The notes: generated by a model not told the origin, from the sequence alone. Positions 43,511 to 56,274 are shown, counted from the first letter of the stretch. The stretch is DNA of 64,000 nucleotides from Zanthoxylum bungeanum (GCA_019454045.1 SKCR01019528.1:1-64000), one strand, 5' to 3'. Numbers and translations are program-made.

Positions 43511-45567
43511 TGATGAGCGGAAAATATATCAATATTTACCGCCCCTTTTACTTAATATTTTGTTTAGTTTCTCGGTTTGATGAATGTTTTGATGTGTTTT
43601 AGTTTATTTTGCAGATAAAATAATATCGGGACTCAATGAAATCATTTAGGACGAAATGTGGATCAAATAAGGGCAATTATTGGACTTGATATATTAATTT
43701 TGGAGATTGGAAATTGAAAGGGCGTTTTGACGAAGTGCAGTTTTGGAAATTCCAGTTTTGCACATCTGTCGTTGTTGGGCATAACTTTTTACTCAGATAT
43801 CGGATTGAGCGGATTCAAGTGCCAGATTAAAGAAGACTCAAAGATCTACAACTTTGAAAGAGAAAATATTTTCGAATTATGAAGATTTCATGACCGGAAT
43901 TGATGAACCATCCAGAAGTGTGTGGAGTGTAATTATTAAAAGTCATTATCAATCATTTTCAAAGCAAAATATTAATTAATTAATAATTAATAAAAATTAT
44001 CAAATCAACACCAAACAAGATAAGAAATTATTGGAGCAATTATGGATTTGGTGGAGTAATTAGTGGAGAAATTAATAATGTAATTGGTGGAGAAATTGAT
44101 TGATGATTTGATGGTGGCAAAATTTTGCCTATAAATACCAAGCCATTTCATTTGTAAAATTCATACTTTCTTCTTTGAAATTCTTAATGAATAAATAAGA
44201 AGATTGTATCTAGTTTGTTTATTTTTAGTTTTCAGTAATTAATTTTCAGTTTCGCACTTTCTTTTCTTTACTTTTCAGTTTTTACTTTCCGCAATTTACT
44301 TTTACGCACAGTACTTTTTCTTTCTTTAATTTTTCAGTTTTTACTTTTCAGTAATGAGGAGGTAACTTCCCCAGCTAGGGTGAAAGGTAATTCTTTTACT
44401 ATTGCTATTTAGATTAATCTCCCTAAATATATATATTCACTATTAAAATATTGACTTAAAAAGGATATCGCTATATTGGTCGGTTGGTAATTCATTTTAA
44501 TCTGGTTTTAAACTGACTAATCAAGGATACCGCCAGATTGGTCGGTTGGTAATTAAACTTTCTTACCGCCTATATGGCGGTTCATGGACAAATATTTTTA
44601 CCGCCTTAATGGCCGGTTGGACTTAATTTGACTTAATCAGGTTACCGCTTATATGGCTGGTTGGTAATGTTATCACAAGTTTATATATTATATTATGGGA
44701 GATATCTAAATTAGTAGTAGTAAAAGTAATTCCTTTTACCTTAGCATTTTATTTTATTGTAATTTACTTTTCAGTATTTACTTTACCGCATTTTTACTTT
44801 ATTCTTTTATTTTCAAGTTTTTACTACCTGTAAATATGTGTCGTAACTAAGCCAGTTATCTGGGGTTGTGATGAAATCCAATATCAACGGTTTATAAGGG
44901 TTAAATTATAGTTTGGGTAATATAAATGTTTATTTATTGAGTCTTAATCCTAATGCTTTTTATTAACTGGCCATTAATAAAATTGAACTGGTAAATCTAA
45001 AACGAACTAGACATAGGGATTTTAGGTCTAAGACCTTAGACTCAATAGCCCACGATCTTCCTTGAGGATAGATAACCCTTTAATAGATTTCCTTACAAGA
45101 TAGGAATATACCTGTCGGGCGGGGGTAGCCATAATTGGAACTTAAACTTAATGAATCCAGATAATTGGTTGACATAGACATATGGTTCAATTGGGTTAAA
45201 CTGGGTATTTGTGTCTGACCATCGACAGAGGCTTACACATAATTTAGTGTTCCAGGTTAATAAATCAATACATTACCCAACTTTAAGATAACCACTTCAT
45301 CTTTAAAATGATATTGGAAGAAATCACAACCCTAGATAGTTTTTAATATTGAATTTTCTTAAAACCTATTTTCGACAATTTTATTTACTTGCTTTTAAAT
45401 TTAGAATCGTCACCATTTCAAATCAATCAATCAACTTGTTAGATATTAGTAATCATTTGACCTCATAAAATTAATAGTTTAGATATTAAGTCCTCGTGGG
45501 ATCGATATTTTTATACTACTTGAACGATACGTGCGCTTGCGTTATACGTGTGTGTTTACGCCGGTCA
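43511..45567 (+). repeat. 3' LTR of Athila copy 1
   Basis: A 2057-bp LTR from TGATGAGCGG to CGCCGGTCA. About 44460-44670 holds five copies, some 50 bp apart, of a near-palindromic motif of the type ACCGCCTATATGGCGGT followed by GGTTGGTAAT. The second element keeps the motif in its LTR (about 59155-59300). The LTR ends inside copia sequence on the right. Confidence 0.9.
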
Positions 45568-46210
45568 GAGTGCCAACAACTTTTAGATCTATCCCAGTAG
45601 ATCCTTATTCCAAGAATAAAGGTTGCATCTCCTAAGTAGTCTATGGAGAATTTTTCATGAAAGCCAAGCTTTCACCGATTAAATTATGGGAATGTCATTT
45701 CCAAGAAATGATATGTCATATTTTTATAGGACAATCATTGTCAGTGCGCTCCCACTAACCTCCTTATATACACAAGAATCATTTTCGTTTTGAAATAAAT
45801 CATATACCATTATGATTACATCAAAACGCTGGTTCCAAGAGCGCAATGCTTGCTTAAATCCATAAATAGATCGAATTAGCTTGCAAAACTTGTTTGCATG
45901 TTTTGATACGACAAAACCGTCAGGATGTTGATAAACATCCTCCAAAAAGGTTTCCTTTTAAGGAAGGCGATTTTGACGTTCTGCTGCCATATTTCATAAA
46001 TGAAACATGCAACATTAGCAAGCATTATCCAAATGGATTTAATCATGGCAACGAGTAAAAGGTTTCGTCGTAATCGACACAATGTTGATAACGATACCTC
46101 TTTCGCTACAAGCCTAGCTTTGTATGTTGGTATGTTGCCATCCATGTATGTCTTCCTTGAAGACTTATATAGTACCAATAGGCACAATGCCTTCTGGTAC
46201 ATCAACCAGT
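45568..46210 (-). pseudogene. Copia reverse transcriptase fragment
   Basis: Fragments in several frames: YKARLVAKE, WQQNVKIAFLK, then MEDVYQHPDGFVVSKHANKFCKLIRSIYGFKQALRSWNQRFD, the well-known copia block, and a segment like FSIDYLGDATFILGIRIYWDRSK at the very end. Several stops and shifts interrupt it. The domain stops at the Athila LTR. Confidence 0.85.
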
Positions 46211-47480
46211 GTCCAAACTTGGTTGGTATACATGGAATCCATTTCGGACTTCATGGCACTTTGCCATAATAGGGAGTCGATACCTTGTATCACTTCCTCA
46301 TACGTAGCCAGTTAGTGTTCCTCATTAAGATTGACATCTTTACGAGGTGAGATCAGAAACCCATACCTCCCAGGTTGTTTTCTGACTCTCTCCGACTTAC
46401 GCGGTTATTTTGTATTTGAAGATTGTGGTACAGTTTCATCCCTGATAAACTGTTTGTGTTCCTTGAGGATTCGGTGCCTGGAATAGTATTACTCCGATTT
46501 TCATCGAGTTTTACTTTCCTCTCACTTACCACTGCATATAGGTATTCCTCTTAGGAAAATCGCATGGAGAGCAACAATTACATTGTTCTCTTGTGAGTTG
46601 TATAAATACTATACTTTGGTTACCCTAAGATAACCTACAAATTATGAACTTATCCGATTTGGGTTCTAGTTTGGTATCATCCAAACATATGCCCAACATT
46701 CCCAAATCTTCAGGAATAAGAAAACCCTGTTTCTTTCCTGTTCATATCTAATATGAAGTCCGTCTAACAGATTTTCATGGAACCTTATTCAAAATAAGTG
46801 TTGCACTGTTAAATTCGTATCCCTTGAAGGAAAATGGTATCTTAGAGCGACTCATCATTAACCTTACTATGTCCAACAAAGTTTGGTTTCTCTGTTCGGA
46901 CACACTGTAAAATTGAGGTGTTCCATGAAGAGTCCACATTGAAAGAATACTATACTCTTTCAAGTAATTGAGAAACTTATTGCTTAAGTATTTTCATCAT
47001 GGTCCAATCGTGATGTTTTAATACTCTTGCCGGTCTTTTTTTATACTTCGTGTCGAAACTCTTGAATTTATCAAAAGTTTCTGATTCGTGTTTCAAAAGA
47101 AACACATAACCATAACGCGATGCCACATCCATAAAGGTTACGAAGTGTTCATATCCACCTCTAGCCTAGCTAGACATGGGCCCACTTACGTCACTATAAA
47201 CGAGGGCTAACAGATCGGTGACACTTTTACTTTTACCAAGTAAAAGGTGTTTTAGGCACTTTGCCTAATGAACTAGATTCGTAGACATCATTTGATTAGA
47301 ATCAAATCTGTCCTAGTACCCACTCTTCGAAAGTGTGGATATACGAGTCTTGTTTAATGTGTCCCAGACAACAATGCCACAAATAAGTCTCAACTGATTA
47401 ATTCAGTTTGAGCTATTTGTTTGTCATATCATATGTTCGAGATTCATCTATATTCTAAATATAAATACTGTTATTCACAT
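46211..47480 (-). pseudogene. Copia integrase, heavily decayed
   Basis: Minus-strand pieces include a GAG-pre-integrase-like LWHCCLSGT / RISTLRKSG region (about 47370-47300), VYSDVSGPM and ARGGYEHFVTFMDVASRYGYVFLLKHESETFDKF (about 47210-47050), and a core-end block HGTPQFYSVSEQRNQTLLDIVRLMMSRSKIPFSFKGYEFNSATLILNKVP (46963-46775). Many stops separate them. Confidence 0.8.
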
Positions 47481-47599
47481 CTAATGTGCTTATCTCAATA
47501 TCATCTTTATAAAATAAAACACGTAGTGTTCTAGAATATAAAGGTATACCCGCAACAGATTAAACTTAGATATAGAGATAATGTTTCTAGTCAAACTAG

Positions 47600-48545
47600 G
47601 TACATTTTAACAGTTTCCTAATTTAAGTACATACCCAAAGGGTAGTTCCTAAACTTAGGTTTCTACAGTTAAAACAGCGACTCTTGTCCCATTTTCGACT
47701 CGCAGGTCGATCTCAACTCAAGTTAGTCTCCTGCTAATCAGCAAATTCCACACATCAGTATATATATTTATGTACCACATCTAGTATCAAAAATCCAGTA
47801 TTGAAACTAGTAGTGAACATGTTTATGACAAACATGGTTGAAGCCGGAGCCTTACCCCGCCTTCACTTCCTTCATGTCTGCCTTGTCCATACGGCAGTCA
47901 TGCATCTAGTGATCCCGTTTGCCACAGTTTAGGCAGACATATTGGGATGTGTCCTTTGTCTTTCAAGAAGATTGTGATGATTTTGCCTTTGTCCCTTTTA
48001 GAAGCTCTGGCTCTGCCTTCTTGAGCATAGCCATCAAATTTCCAAGAGTTTACTCTTGATTCATAATGAACCTGCCCCAGCTTTCGAGTAGAGACTATAA
48101 GATCAAATCCTTGGTAGTCTCGGCCACGTAGGTAATGCCCAGCTCACCTAGCTGATCGATGTCAGCAATCATCTGCGACATCTAGTGCTCGACAGATGTA
48201 CCCTCTGACATACGCGAGCAAAAGAGCTTCTTTTGCAATTTATACTTCTAAGATCTAAGAATAAATCTATGAAGATCTTTAGTTTCATCATCATGGTACA
48301 ATGATCTAATCCTTAATTTTGACGACGAAATTAAAGAGTCATTGCGGTAAGCATAACGGATTGAGCACTAAAGTTATCATCACCATGAGTCTTCCAAAGC
48401 TCATGCTCTACTATTCGCTCAACTCCGGGCTTAGGCCCAAGATGTTGCTCTATCAAATAGAGTAACTTCTCAGTTCCCAGGACTATCATGAGGTTTCATT
48501 CCCAATCTGAAAATTAGAGCCGTTTAAAGACATTTTCTCCCAGGA
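47600..48545 (-). pseudogene. Copia gag and protease, heavily decayed
   Basis: From about 48540 on the minus strand, Gag pieces can be followed (LGPKPGVERIVEHELWKTHGDDN, QLGELGITYVAET). A zinc knuckle with one stop follows near 47940-47895 (CLNCGKRDH then HDC). Near 47780 is a DTRCGT block, the protease active site with Gly changed to Arg, and then a segment that aligns with the LELGEVDLRVGNG region of related elements. All are interrupted by stops. Confidence 0.72.
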
Positions 48546-50880
48546 TTATGTTTTAAACGCTAATCTTTCAGTTATCTTGATTTCTATAGTCCAACTATCC
48601 AATCAACAATTTCGGGTACTATTGAATATAATGATTACTATAGTCTAACTATATAATCAACTATAATTTGATTGGTTAAATTCAAATATATTGATTACTA
48701 TAATCCAATTATATAATCAACTATAAATGAAGTAGTTTGAATACAGTCTAACTGTTTAATTTAAAAGAACAATTAAATATTAGTCCAACTAATATATTCA
48801 TGTAATGACGAAAAATGAAATGAGCGCGTATTGGCAAGTATCTAAACGAAATTACAAATTTAATACTTGCCTCCCACTATTTTTCGGCGAGCCTCTAACC
48901 CTCTGTTGAGTACTCGGGAAACCTAGTTTCCTAGTGGGCTAGGATCCCGTTAAATAACACACAACCTTGACTTTGGCCAACAAGCTGTATGATATTTAAC
49001 TAGGTAGATCTCTAAGATCAATTGGATCTCATCCAATTGCTAGATCCAGTAGGTGGACATCCAAGTCTGAAACATATATCTAATATATGCCAATATATCC
49101 GATATATTCCCTAACCTTTTTCCTCTGAATCAACTAAGCCTTGGCTTTGGCACAACAAGCTTAATGATTCCAGTTAAGCGGGACCCATTGACCTTGGAAA
49201 GCTTCGTAATCGATGTCGATGGATAAGAAGTGATCTTGACTTTGGCCAACAAATCACAACTTGGACAAGACATGCGATATGGAACAAAGCCTTCATGATT
49301 CAAACACATCCGCGATGGACAAAGGTCTTGACTTTGGCCAACAAACCAGTGACAATCTTAGAACTTGAGAATGAATCATTCAATGGAAGGAAAACGTTTA
49401 ATATTTGTTGAGGGTTTTTCGCGTAATTGGCAACCAATTGATTATCTTTGATTAGGTCTCATCATTCACCCTTAAACATGCATTCTAAAAGCATAATAAG
49501 GCGCGATAAATTAAATTAATAATGATATGCAGATGGATATTTAAAACATTTTATTCCTAGAACAAATCTCTCACTTTTTTCTCCCCGGTTAGCACTAATT
49601 CTTACTTCTACCCAATTACATAACACTTCTAAAGAAACCTCATTTACATTGAGGGGAATAGGTGAGAAGAGAAATAAAAAGAGTCAATAGGTAATAGGCT
49701 GGACATGAAGGTCCAATTTAATAAATTCTAAATTTATTACAATAATTTCCAAAATTGCCCTCACCCATCTAATATCCATCCGATATACATTATTCATACA
49801 TCACATCCATGTATTCACACAAAGCATGTTATCAATCAATCCAATCCAATTAATTAATCTTTGATTAATGATCATCCAATGTTCAAACAACGATTTGATT
49901 TGTGCGAGTCCAACTCGTTTTAAGAATAAATAATCAAAGTACGAATTCTTGAATTATATCAAACTACAATATTAAATCCAATTTAATTTGTATTCAATAC
50001 TAATTCTTTATTTATTTCCAAATTAAATAATTACACTTTATTAATGAGCCTTTGCGACTTAGATTCTAAATCTAATCTTGACGGGTCTCGAAGCCCAATT
50101 AACATCCAATGTCAATTTAATTAAAGTCCAATGGGCTTTCAATTAATTTATAAGGCATGGACTTTGGCAACCAAAGCCAATAAGGAATCACCCTTTCCCA
50201 AATCAATTTAGGCCCATTAGGCCCAATTAAATTATAAAAGGCCCAATTATCATATTTGGACTGTATGGAAATGGTTTTAGGCTCAATTGGATCCAACCAA
50301 TTATCCTAAACCAAACTTGGCCCAACCAAGCCCATTAACCCAAATACAACATTTTTAGCCCAATTCCAAATTAAGCCCAATTAATTAAATTCTAATATTC
50401 CAAATTTCACAATTTAATTAATTAAAGTGTATTAGCCATAATTAATTAGTTAAATTAATATTTCCAAAACACCAATTACACTAATTAATCATGCTTTAAT
50501 TAATCAACTTATGTCCAACACAAATTGAAGCAAAATGAATCCCAACATACTTACAAGGCTCACGAAAATTAGGGACTTTTTATATCAATTTTGATTTCAA
50601 TCCAATTAAATCACAAATTAATATATCCCATGCATTTTAAACACATCCAATGGTCTAAAATTCAAAAATCACAAAGAGGTAGGGTTCTAGTTACATTCGG
50701 CCAAGCCTAATCTTTTGAGGAAAATTAATCCAATTAATTTTTCTTCAAATTGACCATGCACAACTCAAAGTTAACATATTATAAGCATGCTCAAACAAAC
50801 AATTTGAATAAAACATGCTCAAATCAAAAATACCCAAATCAAGATTAAGAACCCTAAATTCAACTTCATGCTCAATTATG
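48546..50880 (-). other. Long AT-rich leader of the decayed copia element
   Basis: No gene is supported. The motif CTTGACTTTGGCCAACAA recurs at about 48965, 49233 and 49329, with looser copies at 49138 and 50158. TATATCYRATATAT-type runs occur near 49075-49110, and AATTAATT-rich DNA fills the part near the primer site. The length is unusual for a copia leader, so part may be a separate old insertion. Confidence 0.5.
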
Positions 50881-50892
50881 GCTCTGATACCA
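50881..50892 (-). other. Primer-binding site, initiator tRNA-Met type
   Basis: The minus strand reads TGGTATCAGAGC one base after the LTR end CCCAACA. This is the classic copia primer site complementary to the 3' end or interior of initiator tRNA-Met. Confidence 0.88.
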
Positions 50893-50893
50893 T

Positions 50894-52845
50894 TGTTGGG
50901 TTTTCTAGGTCAAACCAAGATCAATTAAGCAAATGAAATGTGTGAATACGCAAAGAAGATGGCGGAAAATACTTACAATGCTCGGTTGGATGTTGAAGAG
51001 AAGTTCAAAACTTTGCCTCCATGGAAGTTGCTCCAAGCTTTTCCTTTGATGTATGTTGATCTTCCAAGCATCTCCTTGAATTCCAAAATCATGGATATGT
51101 TTCCCTAACACCTTTGTAAGACTCCTTGTGTGTGCTAGCACCTTAGATTTTGAAGCAAAATCAAGAAGCCATGAGGCCTAGGCTCACGACATTGGAGAGG
51201 AAAAATGGAGAAGGCCATTCGGCCTTGGTGAGGAAGAGAGAAAGAATGAAAAAGTGTGTGTAATAAATTACAAAATTCAAAGTCATATACCAAATAATAA
51301 TAAAATGGTAAAATGTCATTCAATCCATCACACTTCTGTGTTGTACAAGCAACCATCAAAATCCCATCAACTTCCATCAACCAAAAGGTGATGTGATAGA
51401 CAAGTGATGTGACTTGTGATGTGACATGTGGGCCCCACTATAATTAAAAATCCGAGTGGGCCCGCAAATACATTCCGGGCTCGGGTTTGTTAATTCCAAA
51501 TTAACGAATTTTCTGTTGCGACGTAATTAAATCAAATTTAATTAAATAATTATGCCTAGCAAAAATACTATTCACGTCGCTCGCGAATTAATCTAAATTA
51601 AATCGTTCCCCCGAATTAAAATCCAATTTTAATTCCGTTATGAAATCTAATTTCATTTAATATATCGAATATATTAATTTATCGATTAATTTCAAATTAA
51701 TTCTTCTCTCTCTTCTAGTTGAATTTTATCTCAGATAAAATCTCTCCGCAATTAATCCTAGATTAATTTTCTCTCTCATCTAATTAATCCCAGATTAATT
51801 ATGTTCGAGTCATACGTCATCGGTGAATCTTCGGGAAGCGACCCATGAGATCCCTGGATATGTTGGCAGTAAATCCAGTTATCAGAATATCCGAATACGT
51901 GCGTACCCGGTACCACGTTCTTATCGATTTACAAGACATGGTTGGCTTCTAGCAAAGCACCGTGCCTACCCAATTCTCCAGTAATATTATTTTAAGGATT
52001 ATGTAATCTGTGTCAGGCGTAATATACTTAGTATTGCGTATTGTGATCCAGTATCAGATGTCACATGCTAGGCCTGGGGCTGGAATTGTGTCTGCCCCGT
52101 ACGAAGCACATATAAGATCTCTGGTAACTAGTCTCTATAATCAGATAAGCATGACCTAGTCATATTATCCTGATGACTGCAGTACATAAGGGTACTAGTT
52201 CCGTATCCTACGTGATCATCATCTCCATATGACTGAAGTGATACTTCCATCTTGACATCACACCCAATACACTATGATTCTCAGTATACCGAGAAAAGGC
52301 GTACACAGAACCTGTTAAAGCCCTGGACGACCAAAACCAAATTATACTGATTGTCGTAAGTATTAGCGATGTAAGTCTCAGGTTAAGACCAAATACACCT
52401 ACCCTGATTTAGACTTCCATAGACACATAGTCATACTACCAATGGAATTCCGAGGGGTCTATCCAGAGCGAAGCTGTTTCCATACCATCGGTAACCACAA
52501 CCTCTTATTACACTTTCATGAGTATCCAATACCCAAATATATGAGAACTATGCCGTTATGCTCCCATAACACGCACAAGTGCAATACTAGTCTATTCCGC
52601 ATTATCGATGTCCAATCTCGATAATACTACGACTAGGGATATTTAATGATTAAACCTTGGTGGATTGATATTGTCTCATATCTTCTCAATCCGGAACTAA
52701 TCATAATGACTTTTATCATTTATATATCCTGGTAATCCAATTACAAAAGATAAAAGAGCAATTTCATTTGTCACATAGTTAATTTGTACAACAACACCAT
52801 GTTATGTACAAATAGTGATGTTATGGGTCACAATTGTCCAACAAT
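50894..52845 (-). repeat. 5' LTR of the decayed copia element
   Basis: This 1952-bp LTR has TGTTGG/CCAACA ends. It lies next to the primer site on one side and, on the other, against a gypsy LTR starting at 52846, into which the copia element was inserted. The only notable open frame (51380-51135, minus) has no family match. Confidence 0.83.
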
Positions 52846-53160
52846 ACCTCTTTGAGAGATGCAAGTTTCCATGTAGGTCTTATGTCATTTGATCCTGATC
52901 ATACCATTATACCACTTTGGCCCCCGCCCTACCGAGTCGGGAGACAAAAGCAACAATTGTCATGGCCTATTGAGCCACCAAGTCGGGTCGGAAGTCATGG
53001 ACCACCTCGGGTCGGCCATGAAACGCAAACAAGTCTGGTCTCTTTGTTAGGCTGGACGCCTCTGCTACCTGGGCCTGGGTTATTTATCTAGGAAATGAAA
53101 ACTCTTTTATACCATTCCTCGAGGTTTTGACTTTTTAGGGACCGAAAACCACCATCAACA
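52846..53160 (-). repeat. Partial 3' LTR of the gag-only gypsy element
   Basis: Matches 56775-57092 closely, including ACCTCTTTGAGAG(A/G)TGCAAGT at the cut end and ACCGAAAACCACCA(T/C)CAACA at the LTR end. About 500 bp corresponding to 56275-56774 should lie on the far side of the copia element but were lost with it. I see no clear polypurine tract next to 53160. Confidence 0.85.
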
Positions 53161-53679
53161 TATATCCCATAGTTATCGATATCAACGATTAAGCGAGTTG
53201 GTGCTGGGAACTATAAAAAGGATGGTGGTGCATGAAACCATAGACTGATTTGCCGTCCTCGGGCTAATGCTTTCATGGACACCCCAAACCGCTCCAACTC
53301 ATAACGGGTATCACAACTGCAAGCTCCAATGCTTCTTGTGAAAAAACCACGCCGGTCCACAATTCTGACCCATCATCCCAGTTTCTGATTCATAACCTGG
53401 TTATTCATCCCACTAGGGCATCTCTAACTGAAGGTTGATCTGAGCTAACACTGGCCAACTCATCCACTTGCTTCCGCATTTGAATAAGTTCGTCTTGTGC
53501 CACCTCCGCCTGATGCATGCTCTTGACACGCTTCCCGGGCTACTATGAGAACAACAATGCATTGGGGAGAAACCCTGACCCCGAGAAATCATAAGTTATT
53601 TTGGCAGCAAGAGAATGAATCCTCCCTATGCCATCAAACAGTAATATGACCTCGACGGGATGAAACCCAGACCCGAGCC

Positions 53680-54125
53680 ATAATAAGTACTTGGCCACAG
53701 GGGAATGCTCCCTCATTGTGCCATCAACATACGACCATGGGGGAGAAACTCCGACCCCATGCCAATAAAGATAAAAGAGCCTCAATGGGAAATCATCCGA
53801 CCCAAAGTCATAATAAGTACTTGGCCATAAGGGAATGCTCTTTCATTGTGCCATCATCATACGGCCATGGGAGAGAAACTCCGACCCTATCCCAATAAAG
53901 ATAAAAGGGCCTCGGTGGGAAATCACCCAACCCCGAGCCATAATAAGTACTTGGACATAAGGGAATGCTCCCTCATTGTAGGATCAGCATATGCCATGTG
54001 GGAGAAACTCCGACCCCATGCCAATAAAGATAAAAGGGCCTCATTGGGAAATCACCCGACCCCGAGCCATAATAAGTACTTGGCCACAAGAGAATGCTCC
54101 CTCCTTGTGCTATCATCGTGGCTTC
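53680..54125 (-). repeat. 130-bp tandem repeat array
   Basis: Units start at 53681, 53811, 53941 and 54070, each with TAATAAGTACTTGGCCAYA, a GGGAATGCTCCCTCATTGTGCC block and GAGAAACTCCGACCC. A degenerate further unit begins about 53565. Frames open across it are repeats of one another and not genes. Confidence 0.88.
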
Positions 54126-54545
54126 GGCGGAACAAATGATGTCCCGAGCCAATGATTTAAGTGGTATCGACGGAACGAATACAGCCCCAAGCCAATGGTT
54201 TAAGTGGTCTCGGCGGAAAGAATGCAGCCCCGAGCCAATGATTTAAGTGGTCTCTACGGAATGAATGCAGCCCCGAGACAATGATTTAAGTGGTCTCGAT
54301 GAAACGAATGCAGCACCGAGCCAATGATTTAAGTGGTCTCGGAGGAGCGAATGCAGTCCCAAGCCAATGGTTTAAGTAGTCATGGCAGAACGAATACAGC
54401 CCCGAGCCAATGGTTTAAGTGGTCTCAGCGGAACAAATGTAGTCCCGAGCCAATGATTTAAATGGTCTCGGTGAACAAATATAGCTCCGAGCCATTGATT
54501 TAAGTGGTCTCGGCAAAACGAATACAGCCCGAGCGATCACACACG
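54126..54545 (-). repeat. 43-bp tandem repeat array
   Basis: About nine units of 43-44 bp with CCGAGCCAATGATTTAAGTGG and TCTCGGCGGAACGAATGCAG. It directly follows the 130-bp array. Units vary by point changes and spacing is regular with no unique spacers. The stretch 54546-54990 after it has no recognised feature. Confidence 0.88.
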
Positions 54546-55029
54546 CATAATAATAAAAAAGCGTGTACAAATAACTGTTATCTAAGAAAGAAAAAGTCTT
54601 ACTCATACTCCTGGGATCTATTGCCCATCTTACAATTCTTTGAAGGTCATTTTTAGGAGAGGCTCTGTTAATAACATCCTTTCAGCTCCTCAGTATTCCA
54701 AGTGCCCGACCCGACGGCATTCGCTATAAGTGCTGGTCGGCCCCTGCAGCCACTTGGTCTATGTACTCGCTCAGATAGCCATTTTTTACCAAATTTTCCA
54801 CCTGCTCCCGCAGGTCTCTACATCCGTTCGTGGCATGTCCTTTTACGTTGTGGTGCAAATAATCGGCCATGTGGTTTTCCTTCTCGATCAGGAACTTCCC
54901 CAGGCAGGCGCAGATAAAAAACCTTTACCCTAGATTTCCTGAATTATCCGGGCCAGAGATCTGTTGAGGGGGGTGTACACTGTTCCTCCGGCAACAAGGT
55001 TGACCTGGGCAGACGCATTTTCTCATATA

Positions 55030-56165
55030 CTTGATTATTCTTAGGTATCAATCTGAACTCTTTTTGCCTCGGGATCTATCTCCTCATGTCTCTACCCACA
55101 TCCCACCGATTTTCTGGCCTGAGTATCTTGGTCCTATGGATGCCCCCTCATCGGGCAATCTTTTCCTCTTCCTCCATCAGCACAAACTTCATTGTCTGCT
55201 CCAAAGTCGCAGTATAGTCTGTTATCTCTTGTATCCTCAGGTGGGACAACAATCTCTCGACCCTGAGAGCCCATTTAAAAATTTTCAAGGCCTCCGGAGA
55301 CTCGTACGCCCCAACTTCTAAAACCAGGCCATGGTATCTATCGACAAAGTTTTTCAAAGACTCGATGTCTTCTTGTTTCATCAACCTCAACGACCCTATC
55401 GTCTTCCTTGATACACACGCCCCTTTAAAATGCCTCATAAAGGATCTCCTCAACTGCTCAAAACCGTCCACACTCCCCGGGGTCAAGTTCCTGAACCAAA
55501 AACTGGCCGACCCCCCAAGGTTAAAGGGAAGTCCTTGCAGATGGCATCTCTGACCATTCTCTGAATTTCCATCATCAGAACGAACTTCTCAACATGAGAC
55601 TTGGGGTTCGTACTGCTCTTGTAAACATCCATGGAGGGCATAGTGAATCTCATTGGAAATCTCATTGCCAAAATTTCCTCCGTGAAAGGGGGACGTTGTC
55701 CCCAAGTCTTGGTCACCCTTTAGTCCGTTTTTTATATTTTCCTCTCATTTTCTCATCTCATTCTGGAACCAGCTCTTCATCCGATCCTTGGAGCTGTCAT
55801 GCTCACGTCCATGGTTTCTCTCGCGCCTTCCACCTTGAGCACGATACCTTTCGTAAAAGAGAGTTTAATGTCCTTCCCTTAGATACCATCCCGGGTCGCT
55901 CTCTGTGAAACATGGACTGTCGCTGGAAGATTCTGGTGTCTTCCTGCCTTCCTCTTGCTCCCATAACTCGTCTGTTGGCAGGCTCCAGCCACCCTCTTTC
56001 CCTTTGTTATCTCTTCTATTCTTTGTCTGGGGCCCGCTCCCCCTCTTTCACCAGGTTTTTCTTCCAACTTATCCAACTTCTCCATCATAACCTTCATGAA
56101 GGCTTGGGTTGATTATCTCCCATTCCGTGCTTATTCTCTTTCACTCCAGATGGCTTCTTCCATCT
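55030..56165 (-). pseudogene. Gypsy Gag, frameshifted
   Basis: On the minus strand: a charged N-terminal part (MEKLDKLEEKPGERG, 56097-55879), then FTEEILAMRFPMRFTMPSMDVYKSSTNPKSHVEKF (55716-55560), and the capsid core with FEQLRRSFMRHFKGA, DIESLKNFVDRYHGLVLEV and SPEALKIFKWAL (55486-55148). This matches the retrotransposon Gag family of gypsy elements. At least two frameshifts occur (near 55870 and 55485). Gag would assemble particles with enzymes supplied by another element. Confidence 0.82.
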
Positions 56166-56249
56166 TCTCCATCCATTCTTTCATCGAAGACTCTGAAGAT
56201 CTATGGTTCTCGTCTCTTGCCAACGTCTCAATGTGTTTGCTGCTTTTTG

Positions 56250-56274
56250 TACCTTCGCCACAGACAGCGCCAAC
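56250..56274 (-). other. Primer-binding-site region of the gag-only element
   Basis: Directly inside the 5' LTR end (…GTCAACA) the minus strand reads GTTGGCGCTGTCTGTGGCGA. This resembles the TTGGCGCCGTCTGTGGGGA-type primer sites of several plant gypsy families, with changes. Confidence 0.6.

Larger units (their letters stand above)
34961..45567 (+). mobile_element. Athila-type gypsy retrotransposon carrying a LOG cassette (copy 1)
   Basis: A 10.6-kb element: truncated 5' LTR (34961-35156), Athila-type primer site, gag, protease, RT, RNase H, integrase, a Cys-cluster ORF, a LOG-like gene, a 1.35-kb non-coding region, polypurine tract and 3' LTR (43511-45567). The 196 bp shared by the two LTRs look identical, implying recent insertion. 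Yet gag-pol has four to five 1-nt shifts and a stop, and LOG has three shifts. No target duplication exists because the left end is lost; the right flank is inside another copia element. Confidence 0.92.
45568..52845 (-). mobile_element. Decayed Ty1/copia element with a 1.95-kb LTR, minus strand
   Basis: 5' LTR at 50894-52845 (TGTTGGACAATT... CCCAACA on the minus strand), primer site, a 2.3-kb leader, then badly decayed gag, protease, integrase and the first part of RT down to 45568. There the Athila 3' LTR begins. The rest of RT, RNase H and the 3' LTR are absent from the other side of Athila, so they were lost with the left end of that element. Confidence 0.85.

Noticed and set aside
54126..54545. 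Regular repeats that could look like a CRISPR array
   Set aside because: The whole unit repeats with point variation and there are no unique spacers. The array lies inside a plant retrotransposon, so it is a minisatellite.
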